NCBI GenBank assembly: GCA_004369045.1
Contig: ML213505.1
Span: 782,591 to 846,590, forward strand
Source: Heliocybe sulcata
Taxonomy: Eukaryota > Basidiomycota > Agaricomycetes > Gloeophyllales > Gloeophyllaceae
DNA: 64,000 nt
Reading direction: 5' to 3'
This document shows positions 46,830 through 58,421 of this stretch, in pieces. How positions within the stretch are numbered: the first letter of the stretch is position 1; each line of letters begins with the position of its first letter. Made by a program: the position numbers and the translations under genes. The notes under the pieces are model-generated. The model was not told where the DNA came from, ran no database searches, and saw only the letters and a program-made list of their open reading frames with translations.

Positions 46830-47955
46830 TTGGACGTCTGGGACAGAGGTAAGCAGGAGAACTGGGCGAAGCGCGCCGTCAGAGTCTGTTCAGATGTGTA
46901 CGAGTCTGGAGAAGTGAATTGAAAGTATATGCAGTCGCCGCGTCTGATCGTGAAATTGGTGCTGTGCAAGCGTGATCGATGGGTAGCTGCGAGGTCCCTC
47001 GATACAGTTTTCCAGATACGAACCAGATGCCCCGGAGAACAACCACCGGTACTTTTGACCAAAGACATGTCTACGCTTGTTCAAGGTGAACAGCCAAAGA
47101 CAGGTACATCTGAACCCTCTATTAACGTCAACATGGCTGTCCGGGGATCAGATCATATTCTGAGCTTCCTACCACCTTGACCCGGAGCGCAGGAAAGCTC
47201 CACACCGAGTATGTCCCCGCGGCTGCTCCCGTATGAAAATTTTAAAGATCCGGTGAGCTGCGGATACGTACAGGTATAAATTATCGCTCGCTGTGTGCCC
47301 ACCATACTGCGTACCAACTGCAGTTTTTCGTATACTGTAGGCGGTGCGGTCGGATGGAAAACACTTCCGAGCGCCACAAGGGAGCAGGGCCACAGCCTCC
47401 AGGGTCCTGCAAGTTTATGAAAAATAGCTCAAAGTGCCAGGATAGTAGTCTATGTCCTGCGGCGTCAATTATGATATCTCGGTCATGTGGCCCACGATGC
47501 GCAAGACGTGCTCAGGCGCTTGGCCAACCTTACCTTGGCTTAAATTTGGTGAAGGCCGATATCGGTGGCTATAGATCGGACCCTGAGCGCTGAGCGCCTA
47601 TGCCCAAGCGCCCATCCAAGAGTATGAATGTAGACTGTGCAATGCCTAGAATTTCTCTAGACGATGGCGAGCTTCGTTCTGGCAGAGCATAGAAAGACGC
47701 GCGCAAGCCCTGTGGCTGTCGAGGAAAGCATCAACGGCGCAGGAAACAAGGTCACCGATCAGAGGGCGACACCGCCACCGTTTACATAATAAGTAATGGA
47801 TCTGGATCGTCCATAGGTCGTGAGATCCGCGGAGATTGCCTTGCCTTTCTGACCTGGAATTCCACCGCTTGCGCTCTTTCTGATCCTTTTGTTATCCTCG
47901 TTCGCCCTTTCCTTCCGCTTTACAGGGTCGTAGGCTTTGGTTGGCGTTTATCATC
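46830..47955. other. Intergenic, nothing recognised
   Basis: About 1.1 kb between the aldo-keto reductase and the ARM-repeat gene, which point the same way. Small open frames (for example 47153-47393, minus) carry no domain. The last 150 bp, with pyrimidine-rich stretches, probably hold the promoter of the next gene. Confidence 0.4.
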
Positions 47956-50887
47956 ATGTCTAGTGTCTCTGCCGCGCCGAACCCGGATGAGTGTCGACGA
48001 GCGGCCAGGAAACTCGGGGACCTCCTTGCGCAGCTGCCTTTGGAGGAGGGCGGGCGATGGCAGGAGATCGAGCTGACGGCGCGTAATTTGGCGAACGGGC
48101 TGAGAGTGAAGGGAGGGCCTGGTGAGTGACGTCCGTCTTCTTTATCTGGTGGCTTGGTGTCTGTATATCTGGCAAGTCTCAGATCGCTGCGGATGTTCCG
48201 CTATGGGCGACGCCGTGGTTCCCCCCACTGTTATGATAGATGTGAACTGTGGGGTGCAGATGTGTCTTGCACATCCATGGTGAGATCTCACGCTTGATGC
48301 AGACTTTGTTGCCCTTGCAGAGGCTGCTCTCGGACGATAAGCGAGGGCTAACCTTCTACCCCTCTCATTCGACCAGCGTATAGTTTAGACTGATAACCTT
48401 GTCTCGCAAGTGGACAGTCATACAACACTGGGCAAGACCCTTCTCCCTCAGACCCTCACATCGCTACTCAAAAGTGCCATCAGTGAGTCAGCCCCGGACG
48501 CCACACGCACCGATGCGGTCTACGAGATATTGCGCGTCGGTGCTAATCTGTGCATGGATCATGGTATGTGACACTGTGCAATGTCAGCGCAGACCTCCAA
48601 CCACACACGCAGACGATAACAGGGGTTTCCTCCTTGAGGCCGGCTTTCCCCAGACGGTCGTGTCACTGCTAGAAGGTTATACGGAGTCTATCCCATCAAA
48701 TCGCCATCGAGCGGATCCAATAGCTCTGTCAATCTCTGACTTGCGGGTAATCAAGACTGCTATCGGCGTGCTACTCAATTGTAGTATTGATTACGGTATG
48801 CGCAAGCAGAGATATCCTGCTCCTCGTGTGCTGACAATACGCAGAACCTGTCAAGTCCCGACTGATCTCGCTGGAGGCGGCTATAACGATATTGCGCCTC
48901 TCTGCAGCCATCTATCCTCCGGGCTCGTGGATGACCGTCCAGGCCCCTGCGGAATCTTCGGAAGATGAACTTATAGAATCCTGGAACTTGCGCAGCGGTC
49001 TCTCTAGCTGGGCTTGGAGAGCTATCTCAGAATTGAGAGAAGACAGTAAGGGAATCGCGCGGATGATCCATGTTAATGATACTAATGTTACTTTGAATGT
49101 TCAAGACAGACAGACATTCAACCCCGATGTGCTTCCTCTCATCGTGACACCCCTACTCGCGTTTGTGCCGCCGCATGGATTACCCAGTGGTATCTTTACG
49201 AAACCTGAAACATCTCCGACAAGGCGTGCATTAGTGCAGGCCGATTTCGAATCTTTGGAAGAGACGTGCTCGTTAATTGAAGCATTGGCACTGGACGTAG
49301 AAGACATCCGGCTGGCCTTGGCTAGAAGCACGAATTTCGACGGCAGTAGTGAGGTTCCCTCGAGCCTTGCCGTCATTCTAGACTTTATAGAAAGAGCCGA
49401 ACACCCTCCAATTTGGGAGAGCGAGTATTCGGAGGAGGAGCGGGCGAAACGAAGTCGGAGCTTTGACATGTATAAAGCTGCCTTGGTCAAGGTTATTGTG
49501 GAGGTTGCTGGAGATGATAGGAATGAAGACGTCTTATGGGAGAAGGGCACGGGCGATGATACATTCATCGGCAGGATGGTCTCTTGGATCAGGACGCATA
49601 AGGACTTGACGGCGGTAAATGTCCGAGACGACTTGATTATTTGTTCTACTCTGAGCTTGGGGAACATCCTGAGACAAGGTGTGTGGGACGCTGCCAAGTC
49701 TACCCGCTCTCAGTTTATTCGTTCTCTTACGGAGTGAATGATAGAGAAGCACGCACTGTCGCTCATCGAGCCTCCCATATCTCTTATACCCGACCTTCTC
49801 TCCATGCTCCAACCCGACGTGGATATCAAAGTCAAACATGGCGTCGTTGGCTTGTTGAAGCAGTTATCGCACACGGCCCGCGTAAGACCAGCACTGGGCA
49901 GTTCTGGTGTCCTAGGGAAGCTCGCAGACAGTCAAGTGTGGTCTGAGAGATTCGACATGGCCGAGATCGTACAGGTCTCCGCCATCGGCATTGCCAAGCA
50001 CGTATGCACGGGGAATGGTGAGTAGTGCAGTTTACATGCTATGCTTCACCAATCATTAATTGTTGAACCATTACGTACGTCAGCTGAGAACTCATGTCAC
50101 CTCGTGCTGCCTGCGGACGGCCAGGGCGCGAATCTCACGCCTGCCAAGCAAATCCTGGCATTGGTGCGCCGGTCTGATTCGATCGCGGTGAAGAGCGAGG
50201 GTAGCCGAGTATTCGTCCAAGTTATCAAGAGTCTGTGGTCTTCGGACGCAGCAGCAGGCTCAGACACCGACAAGCAGAATGCACGGAAGGCTCTCGTCGA
50301 TCCGGACATTGCGGCGGCGCTCGCTCAGCTCATCGGCAGAAGCAGAAAATACCCTATATTAATCAACGAGGGAGTAGTGGCTCTAACGTTGCTGAGCATG
50401 ATCCCCGGTGGTGGTGAGTTCTATTGATCAGGCTGGGGACGGACTGGGTGCTCATATGTTCACAGGCAAAGTTGTGCTTGACGCCGTCTTGAACCCTCTA
50501 CCCCAGGAGTTCAATCCTCGCCAGCCTAAGTCGATGCCTTCGTCATCCAACCCTACATCCGCCTCTACCGGGAGCGCGTCCTCCTCTCCCATCGTAGTAG
50601 GCCCCACTCGTGCTCTCGACATGCTGACTACGGTACTCAGGAGTCCGGAGACTCCACCCATCATCCCTGTCGAGGTCCAAGCGAACATCTGTTCCTTGCT
50701 CGGGCAATTGGGTAAGAAGAGTATTGTGAACGAGAGTGACGGTAGAGCGGCGGACGTAGAAAGAGTAAAGTCTGCTACGCGGGAGCTCCTGGAGTTGACA
50801 GCGCAGCCCGCTGGAGGTAGTGGAGGTACTCTTGTGAGTGGTGCAGCGAAGAAGGCTTTGGATGCTTGGGCAGGCAGTTCGTCGTGA
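47956..50887 (+). CDS. Armadillo-repeat protein, SmgGDS (RAP1GDS1)-like
   Basis: Possibly a chaperone or exchange factor for small GTPases of the Rho/Rap group. The ATG at 47956 gives MSSVSAAPNPDECRRAARKL. The first intron (48122-48410, 289 bp) is much longer than others here. Then comes a long all-helical chain: TLLPQTLTSLLKSAI, TDAVYEILRVGANLCMDH and RGFLLEAGFPQTVVSLLEGY, an armadillo-type repeat. Further pieces are LSISDLRVIKTAIGVLLNCS, DVLPLIVTPLLAFVPPHGLP, PLISLIPDLLSMLQPDVDIK-like helices near 49780 and VKHGVVGLLKQLSHTARVRP, again armadillo-like. Near the end are AAALAQLIGRSRKYPILINE and GVVALTLLSMIPGGGK. A Ser/Thr linker follows (50520-50600), then a last helical pair ending KKALDAWAGSSS (TGA 50885-50887). 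About 790 residues. The repeat pattern and spacing resemble fungal SmgGDS homologues; the assignment is by resemblance only. HEAT-repeat scaffolds of other function are an alternative. Confidence 0.65.
48122..48410 (+). other. Long first intron of the ARM-repeat gene
   Basis: GTGAGT donor at 48122 and CGCAAG acceptor ending at 48410 keep the frame (KGGP-V-DSHTTLGKT). At 289 bp it is about five times the usual intron of this window. I see no clear RNA gene inside it. Confidence 0.55.
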
Positions 50888-51080
50888 TGTATCTGTCGCA
50901 CCTTTCAATGGTTTATGCTGACTGTTCAATTTTACGTTATCAATGTATGTTCCCCACCCGGGTCTGGCGGCCCGGCCACCCTTTAAGCACATGCTCCAAG
51001 CTTCCGGTGACGACCACCACGGATGACGGGATGCAGAATCATAGGTTTCTTCTTCCCCACAGGCTTCATCATTCAGGAAG

Positions 51081-52404
51081 ATGAGCACTGTAACTGTCGA
51101 CATATCTGATGGAATTGCGACTATCACCTTTAACCGACCCAAGACCCTCAATGCTATAACAGCAGATGGTCAATGTGCTCCGGCTGTGAGACTTCCAGAC
51201 TCCGGCTAAGGACTATATACCACCCAGATTATGCATGTTTTTCTGAAGCCTTGCGAAACATCGACAAGCGAGAAGATGTGTATGTGACAATATGGCAAGG
51301 TACGCACTGGCTGGTAGTAGGGTGTACATGCGCGCTGAAATGCCACAAATGTAAACAGCAACAGGCAGCTGGTTCTGCTCGTTTGTGTTCATATTTATCA
51401 CTTCGAGCGTATACCGACACCCGTGACGGGCCAGGGGTACGAATATAAAGAAGACCGTGCAGACTCCCGGCGAAACAGCATCGACCAGCGTCCGTAGTCA
51501 GTACCTGGCCGCCGTTGCTGGGACGAGTACAGACTGTGGACGTGCGGTAGGTGATGTCGTAATCTCGGGATTGTGTGTTCGTTTTTGCTAACCAGGCGAA
51601 CGTAGCTTTATTCTCACAGCAAGCTCTTGGTCGCTGCTCTTAACGGACCGGTGATGGGTGGGTACTCGTTCGCACTTGGGCGGTATCTGTGCCAAGGAGA
51701 CGCTAACCGATGCGAGATTGCTGTAGGTATTGCTGCAGGTATGAGATGAGAACATGCCTATATGCAGTATAGACTGAGTTTTCCAGCCTTTGTTGGTCAT
51801 TGTGACTTTGTATATTGCATGCCGAATGCATGGCTCGCTGTCCCTTTCACGTTCTTGGGTGAGTGCAGAATGAACGGGACCATTGGAAGGCGTATAACTC
51901 TGACAATCTGCGAAAGGTCTGATTGCTGAGGGAGGCTCCAGTGTCAACTTTGTAAACAAGAGTCAGTAGGCCTTCCATGCGGGACTGATGCTCTTAGTAA
52001 ACATTCTTGGGATAGTGGGCCTGGCCAGAGCAAATGAAGTCCTTATCCTAGGTCAGAAGAAAACAGCGGAAGAACTACTCCAATACGGTTTTGTAAAGTG
52101 AGTCCAACTGCATCGTGAGCGCACACGTCTCCTGACCGATACGTCCAGCCGCATCTTCCCTCAACAGGATGCTGCGTCTTTCCATGCTGCTGTGAGATCC
52201 ATGGTGCTGAAACAATTGGACGGATTGGACCCCAGTGCTCTTCTCATAATGAAGAAGCTGATACGGCAAGGATTGAATGAGAAGAATGATGCCGACGCCG
52301 TGAATTTGCGCGAGAGTTTTGCGCAGGCGGAGAGGCTGGCAAGCGGGATACCTACGGAACGGTTCGCGAAGGTGGCGCGGAAGGAGCTTAAGCACAAACT
52401 GTAG
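51081..52404 (+). CDS. ECI1: Peroxisomal delta3,delta2-enoyl-CoA isomerase (Eci1-like)
   Basis: Shifts double bonds so unsaturated fatty acids can enter peroxisomal beta-oxidation. The ATG at 51081 gives MSTVTVDISDGIATITFNRP, the crotonase N-terminus. Eight short introns cut the frame; spliced by eye it reads KTLNAITADDYACFSEALRN, REDVYVTIWQATGSWFCSGT (oxyanion-hole loop) and NIKKTVQTPGETASTSVRSQ. It continues YLAAVAGTSTDCGRALYSHS, KLLVAALNGPVMGIAAAFVG, HCDFVYCMPNAWLAVPFTFL and GLIAEGGSSVNFVNK. The Glu in LIAEGGSS matches the catalytic Glu of yeast Eci1. The C-terminus (LASGIPTERFAKVARKELKH, then KL; TAG 52402-52404) ends in the tripeptide HKL. This is a plausible variant peroxisomal signal, since yeast Eci1 ends in HRL. 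Length about 275 residues fits the family. Confidence 0.9.
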
Positions 52405-52884
52405 TTATATTATGCTGCGTCACTATTGATTCTGGCTGTTGAGTGGTGGTCCAGATGGATGAGAAGCATAGTAGGCGGACTGGTGTTTAACTTGTAACGG
52501 GTTCCAGGATGCGCCTTCAAAGAACGCGTGCAGTGCACCGCCACCTGGCCGATCGATCTAGGTACGCGAAAAGCGCTTTACCCGAATCGGCTTTCATCTT
52601 CCGCCACGCTGCTCGATGCGCTGAACACTCAACGCACGCAATCCCAAGGGCTGGGCCAAATTCACAGTCTTGGCCCACCTGACGATGCAGTAAAGTGTAA
52701 GGACGGACGCCAAGTGGAGGACCAGCAAACTTCTTATCACGCTTATCTGAAGCGCTGTTGCGGTGCCTTAACGGAAACCTTGTCCTCGCACCAAGCCTTG
52801 GCGCTGCGACTAGCGTAAAAAGTCGCGTCAACGCTCGTCGTCGCCCTGCTTCCGCCTCTGAAGTCCCTTTTGCAGAGCCAGGAC
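52405..52884. other. Intergenic, nothing recognised
   Basis: 480 bp between the isomerase stop and the permease start, both on the plus strand. Pyrimidine-rich runs lie close to the permease start. Open frames on either strand lack domains. Confidence 0.4.
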
Positions 52885-54824
52885 ATGGCCTCGTACCACC
52901 CCGGCGCTGATGCTGTCTCGTCATCGGGCGCGTCTCTGGATGAGAAGACAGCGGCTCCAGATCATGCAGGATTGCAGGAGCAGGGGTTCGTGGGCGCTGT
53001 GGACGGAACGGACCCCGCACATCGCCACAACCTGCATCGCGGGCTCAAGGCTAGACATGTTACCATGATCGCTCTCGGCGGCGCTCTCGGAACGGGCCTG
53101 CTCATCGGAAGGTATGTCGCCCACCGCCTCATCCGGATCTGGTAGCATTTACATTTTCGGGGAATCAGCGGCTCCGCTTTGGCAAAAGGAGGGCCCGCGT
53201 CTGTGCTGATCTCCTTTACGGTGGTTGGTTTCATCATGTATCTGGTCATGTGTGCACTCGGAGAGATGGGTGCCTGGCTGCCCTTGCCCTCTGGTTTCAC
53301 CGGGTATGCAGCGCGGTTCTGTGACCCTTCATTAGGGTTTGCGCTCGGATGGATATACTGGTATGGTTCCTGGAATGTCCGAAGAGGATTGACCCCGACA
53401 TAGTCTCCATATAGGATGAAGTATGCTATTACAACCCCGAACCAACTGACAGCCGTATCCCTTGTCATTCAATACTGGATTGACCGCGAGAGAGTCAACC
53501 CTGGTGCATGGATCGCTATTTTCATCGTCGTCATTGTCTGCATCAACTACTTCGGGATCAGATACTTTGGGGAGTTTGAGTTCTGGCTGTCCGGTGAGTG
53601 TATGCGGGACCGGATGCAGAGGTGCTCGGATTCTCACCTTCATATAACTCAGGTGTCAAAGTGATCACGATCTGCGGATTGATCTTATTATCTTTGATCC
53701 TCGTGCTGGGTGGGGGTCCGGACCACGACCGGAAAGGTTTTAGGTATTGGAGAGATCCGGGAGCATTCCATCCATACATAGACGGTAAGTCGCCGTTGAG
53801 CTACAGTTGCTGGGCAGCTCCTCACGTGATCCCCGCAGATGGAGCGACGGGCAACTTTCTCGCTGTATGGTCGACCTTCATCACCGCCACCTTTTCGTAC
53901 CTCGGCACCGAGCTGGTAGGCGTGACTATCGGGGAAGCGCAAAGCCCTAGCAAGACGATTCCGCGTGCCGTGAAACTGACATTCGCGCGCGTCGCTGGCT
54001 TCTACGTTCTGTCCATTTTCCTTCTCGGCATGCTGGTGCCTTACAACTCCACGGAATTGGCCTTTGCGACAAAACAGAGCGGCGGTGCATCCGCATCGCC
54101 GTTCGTGGTTGCCATCGTGTTGGCTGGCATCCCCGTGCTGCCCCACATCATCAACGCCGCGATTCTGCTGTTCGTCTTCTCCGCCTCCAACACGGACTTG
54201 TACATCTGCACGAGGACCTTGTATGGCCTGGCCTGCGAAGGAAAAGCCCCGGCTATCTTTGCGCGCACAAACAAGCGCGGCACGCCCATATATGCTCTAG
54301 CGGCGAGTGCACCCTTCACCCTTCTTGCCATGTTGAACGTCAAGAGCAATTCAACGGTTGTTTTCGGGTACTTTGTCAACGTCGTGACGATCTTCGGTAT
54401 CTTGACATGGATATCGATCCTCGTCACCCATATCTGCTTCGTTCGGGCTCGGAAGGCCCAACATGTTACCAAGCAGCAAATGGCGTATGTTGCGCCTCTC
54501 GGTATATGGGGCTCGTACGGCGCCCTCGCATTTTGTTGCATCATCGCCCTCTTCAAGAACTTTGACGTGTTTGTGCATGGGCACTGGAACAAGGATACCT
54601 TTATCACAGGCTACATCGGGATCCCTGTCTACCTCATCCTGATCTTTGGCCACAAGTTTGTTACCCGGTCAAGGGGGCATACCGCGCAGAGTGTCGACCT
54701 TTTTACGGGCAAGGCCGAGTTTGACGCAGAGGAGGAAGCGCATCTGGCCGCTCGGGAAAAACGGACGAGCGCGGCTCATAGCCGAGGCTGGTTCTACAAG
54801 ACGTTTATAGCGTGGCTGCTGTGA
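52885..54824 (+). CDS. Amino-acid permease (YAT/APC family)
   Basis: Proton-coupled amino-acid uptake carrier of the plasma membrane. The ATG at 52885 gives MASYHPGADAVSSSGASLDE; a TTG-initiated extension upstream is not used. The N-terminal cytoplasmic tail (about 50 residues) ends at RGLKARHVTMIALGGALGTG, and LLIG is spliced to SGSALAKGGP, the signature GGxxGTG loop of span 1. Twelve hydrophobic spans can be followed, for example SVLISFTVVGFIMYLVMCAL, WIAIFIVVIVCINYFGIRYF, VITICGLILLSLILVLGGG and FYVLSIFLLGMLVPYN. The conserved motif FSYLGTELVGVTIGEAQSPS in span 6 precedes TIPRAVK, and another, NTDLYICTRTLYGLACEGKA, lies in span 8. It ends in SRGWFYKTFIAWLL with TGA at 54822-54824. Five or so short introns in the first half, none in the second. 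Substrate cannot be predicted; general amino-acid or basic types are both possible. About 550-560 residues, normal. Confidence 0.93.
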
Positions 54825-55390
54825 GGACCCGAGATATGTTGATATTATTTTGGGACTGGTGCGCAGTTGAATGGGTAATCTACGGTACGGCATTAATGAC
54901 GAAGCGATAGCTGCAATACGAATATTGTGGCTGTAGCACCAGTTCATCTGGAAGTCGGAAGTGCAACTCGGAGAAGACTTTAGCGACTCGGAGAAAGTAT
55001 GCAAAGGGAAAGCGGTGATTGGCTGGGTCGCTTACGACATGAAATAACCGTTTATGCGAAGCAGTCGGTCGAGGATGGTTTCTTGCGAACGGACGGTCGT
55101 GCAGACGTCGTAAAGCCGTTCAAAGGTCGCAGGAGGGCAGGAGACAGGGTCCGAGCCGGCGGTAGTACGATTTTGATAGTGGCAGACAAAATAGACGTCA
55201 TGTGAGTAACGTAAAGATAATAGAAGCGTGGGCTAATGCTTCCGCAAGAGGGAACAACTTGTAACTGATCCTTCATGCATCCCTCCGATTATTCAGCCGT
55301 CCTCGAGAACGTTCCTATATGTATAAAGCCGCTTTCACAGCCCTACTTGTCGCTTTCATATCCTACTACCTCTGCTCCATTCCCTCCGAA
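54825..55390. other. Intergenic, with TATA-like element near the right end
   Basis: 565 bp between the permease stop and the chosen pirin start. A TATAAA at 55322-55327 lies 63 bases before the ATG at 55391. No gene is supported. Confidence 0.4.
55322..55327 (+). promoter_or_regulatory. TATA-like box upstream of pirin
   Basis: TATAAA sits 63-69 bases before the ATG at 55391 and would place transcription start near 55350. If used as a core promoter it excludes the upstream in-frame ATG at 55319 as the translation start. Confidence 0.35.
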
Positions 55391-56884
55391 ATGGCCTTGG
55401 CTCGCGTTTCTCGTAGCGTCGTGAAGAAAGTGTTGGCCATCGAGCAGGAGGAGGTATGCTGTCCCTGTAATTATTGAGACATCGCTGACCCAAATGCAGG
55501 GAGCCGGTGCCCTCGTTAGACGGTCCATTGGCACCATGAAACTGAGGAACCTCACCCCGTTCCTCGTTCTTGATCACTTCCATGTATCCCGGGGCGCCGG
55601 TTTCCCCGACCACCCTCACCGTGGTCAGGCGACAGTCACGTACATGCTCGAGGGGTAAGCGTCTTCAGGCTGTCCATGTAAATGTCTGACCGGAGCATCG
55701 AACAGCTCGAGCAACCATGAAGATTCCGCGGGTCACAAGGGGACGATAGAAACCGGCGGTGTCCAGTGGATGTGCGCAGTGAGTTATTGCCGGCTCTCTG
55801 ACGCAGAGTTGTTCTGAATTGTCCGCATCTGGTTTAGGGCAAGGGCAGTAAGTGAATACCCACTCATAAGAAGTCTCAGCCCGTCAATCGCTTTCAGTCA
55901 TCCACGCAGAGATGCCAGTGCACGCGCCCAACCAACCAGAGCCCCGAGGTCTGCAATTGTGGGTTGACCTCCCCAAGCATGTACGTACAACCGCCTCGCT
56001 TTTCATTTCTTTGCCGGGGATCTGATCCATGGGTTCGGTTAGTACAAGATGGTGGTGCGTGAACTCAGAGACCTTGGTTGATTCGCTCGGTCACGAGAAT
56101 GATGTACGCAGGAACCTTCCTACCAAGAACTTGGGCCAAGCGAGTAAGCACCTTCCCTATGACAAAATCGACACCTGTAACTGACCGATCACAAGAATCC
56201 CGAGTGCCTACCCTGAAGGCCCTGACGGACCTGTGCATATCAAGGTTATCAGCGGCAAGAGCCATGGCGTGGAATCACCGGTCAGGCCTCTAGGCGGCTG
56301 CTGGTATTTCCACGTAATCTTCAAGAAGCCAGCAACTATCTGGCAGGACATTCGTGAGTGTGCACCAATCTCCGGGGTGCCAGATGCTGAATGTAAATTT
56401 AGCTGCCGGGTGGACGTCATTCATCTATCGTGAGTGCGAACTGACAGGCAAGCTCAAGGTGAACTGAATGAGTTGCTCAGTGTGGAAGGGCGCTATCAAG
56501 GTCGGGGACGAGGGAGCTCCCTTTGAGACGTTCCACACGTTGGTGTTGTCGGCCGACGGTAGCCAGAACGGGGTCAAGATCGAAGCGACGGAAGAGGACA
56601 CGAACCTTGTCCTGGTGCGTCATCGGAATGCCTTATCAGCACAGCAGCTGATGCCCGTCGCGCAGATCGCGGGAGAACCGCTCGATCAGACCGTCTTCCA
56701 GTACGGGCCATTCGTGATGACATCACGCGAAGAGATCCAGAAGACGCTGATTGACTGTAAGCCTTGTTTGCTTATCCCCTTCCTGACACATGCGCTGAAA
56801 AGACACCGCGGTGGCGCAGACCAGCTGGGCATGAACGGCTTCGAGAAGGCACACACTTGGAAGAGCGAGATTGGGAACCAATGA
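55391..56884 (+). CDS. Pirin family protein
   Basis: Iron-containing bicupin; pirins act as transcription co-regulators or quercetin 2,3-dioxygenases. The chosen ATG at 55391 gives MALARVSRSVVKKVLAIEQE. The N-terminal cupin is complete: EGAGALVRRSIGTMKLRNLT, PFLVLDHFHVSRGAGFPDHP and HRGQATVTYMLEG, then NHEDSAGHKGTIETGGVQWM and GKGIIHAEMPVHAP. The four metal ligands of the family are all there: both His of HPHRG, and His and Glu of IIHAE. The second cupin follows with HIKVISGKSHGVESPVRPLG and EPLDQTVFQYGPFVMTSREE. The end LIDYQLGMNGFEKAHTWKSE-IGNQ is reached by splicing to an acceptor at GGCGCAG (about 56819), TGA 56882-56884. An in-frame ATG at 55319 would add 24 residues that look like a membrane anchor. 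About ten short introns. Tail-to-tail with NSA1, 63 bp apart. Confidence 0.9.
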
Positions 56885-56947
56885 AATTGAATAGACACTA
56901 CGGATGCTTGTATGAGATACTTTTGCTACTACTGTATAATCGACTAT

Positions 56948-58421
56948 TCATCCTGTTGCCTTCTTTCTGCTTTCCTGGCCCGTTTCTTCCATGTTATCCC
57001 AAACGTCGTCGTCGTCGGATTGCTTTTCGACATCATCTTCGTCTGACTTTCGGCCCTCTGCATCAGACGCATCTGCATCCCATACGACCACAGTCGGTAT
57101 GCTATGCATGTAGACTTTGTCAAGGACCTCGCCTCTTTCTTCCTGCCGCTCTTTGGGATCATCAGGTGGAGGTTTCGTGCTGTGGAGCCGGAAGAATCGG
57201 TCGAGGCACACGGATCCCAATACTGACTCTCCTGCGGCGACAGATGAAATTGCCCCAGACATACCTACGGATTCGTCAGACTAAGCGAAGATACAAAAGA
57301 ACATGCATACCCTTGTATCCGTATAGAACGCGACCATTTCGTAAATCCATAGCGAATAGGTTAGATCCTTGATCTGCCACAAACACTTCGCTAATGGAAT
57401 ACGCTGGTTTAGTATATAATTCGAGACCCAAAATGAGAAGCGCACTGTTCATTATACCCCTTCTGTACGAGCTTCACGCCGCCTACTTTGCTGGCGCCCT
57501 TCCAGTCCAACACTGGCCGACGGGAGGAACGGGTATCATATCTTCGAACACTCCCAAACATGGTGCCAGCTAGGATATGATTTGACGAGTCTAGGTAGGT
57601 TACGGAGGTATTGTGTACGGGTTGCCGGAGGCTCAGAAAGTCATTCGGGACCTGAGCTATGGGTTGTACTGTGGCTGTCTCTGAAGACAGGAGGATACTC
57701 ACGTTCTTGGCTCTCCATATCTCCCCTGGCAGGAGATCACCACCTCGCTTCCTCTTCTTGGAGGTCTGAGACGCAGTCTCGGTGCTAGGCGATTCAGATG
57801 CGAAAGCTCTCTCTGTATCCCACATCGATACCTCCACTTCCTCTCCTCCGTAAATGAATGACTGCTCATCTGCTGCTAGGCGCCAGTCGCAAAGACGCAT
57901 GGGGAGCGAAGCGGTTACGTGCTGCAGGCCCGCTTTGTCCTCGTCTATCCGCGTTTTGCGCAAGGCACCATTCGACGTGCAGGTATAGATGTTTCTGGTT
58001 TGGTCATCAGAAACGAAGGAATGTTGAACAGGGTGCTCTGGTACTCACTTCTCATGTGTTGTGGTTCCAACGAACCGCTGACCAGACTTCATCCTAGGCT
58101 CCTGCCATTCGTGCTCAGGTCTAAGAGTATCATCTTCGGAGAGGGAAAAGGCGGAGACGGAGCCATTTGCGTGGCTTGCAACTATCTTCCCTTGGTTCGT
58201 GTCAATAGACAGACTGTAAGCAAATAGCGAAACTACCATACCGATCTGCCTTCAGCACCTGAACCAAGTGCTATCCCTTGGATCGCCTTCTGTTTCCCGG
58301 ACGCTCCGCTACTGAAAGCTGTTTTGGCCTCTATTCTGCTTCCGCTGGCTGAAGCGCTCTCATAGCAGTGCAGCAATTTGATGTTTCCGAGCTCATCGCC
58401 AGCGTAGAAAGTGACCGGCAT
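56948..58421 (-). CDS. NSA1: Ribosome biogenesis WD-repeat protein Nsa1/WDR74
   Basis: Nucleolar factor of early pre-60S particles. The conserved start of the beta propeller, MPVTFYAGDELGNIKLL, begins at the ATG 58419-58421. Two further in-frame ATGs at 58469 and 58553 would add 16 or 44 polar residues. Conserved parts after splicing: MRLCDWRLAADEQSFIYGGE, EVEVSMWDTERAF, the nuclear motif KKRKRGGDLLPGEIWRAKN, spliced to VPNDFLSLRQPVHNTSVTYL, then NHILAGTMFGSVRRYDTRSS and RRPVLDWKGA. A later exon gives VFVADQGSNLFAMDLRNGRV and LYGYKGMSGAISSVAAGESV, and then VLGSVCLDRFFRLHSTKPPP. The tail is acidic with a basic end (DDDDVWDNMEETGQESRKKA). Order and motifs match Nsa1/WDR74. About 400 residues. 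It is divergent from RMD5, with about 190 bp or less between starts. Confidence 0.9.

Noticed and set aside
46604-47068. Minus-strand frame of 154 codons over the end of the aldo-keto reductase
   Set aside because: Most of it is a shadow of the last AKR exon, and the rest has no features.
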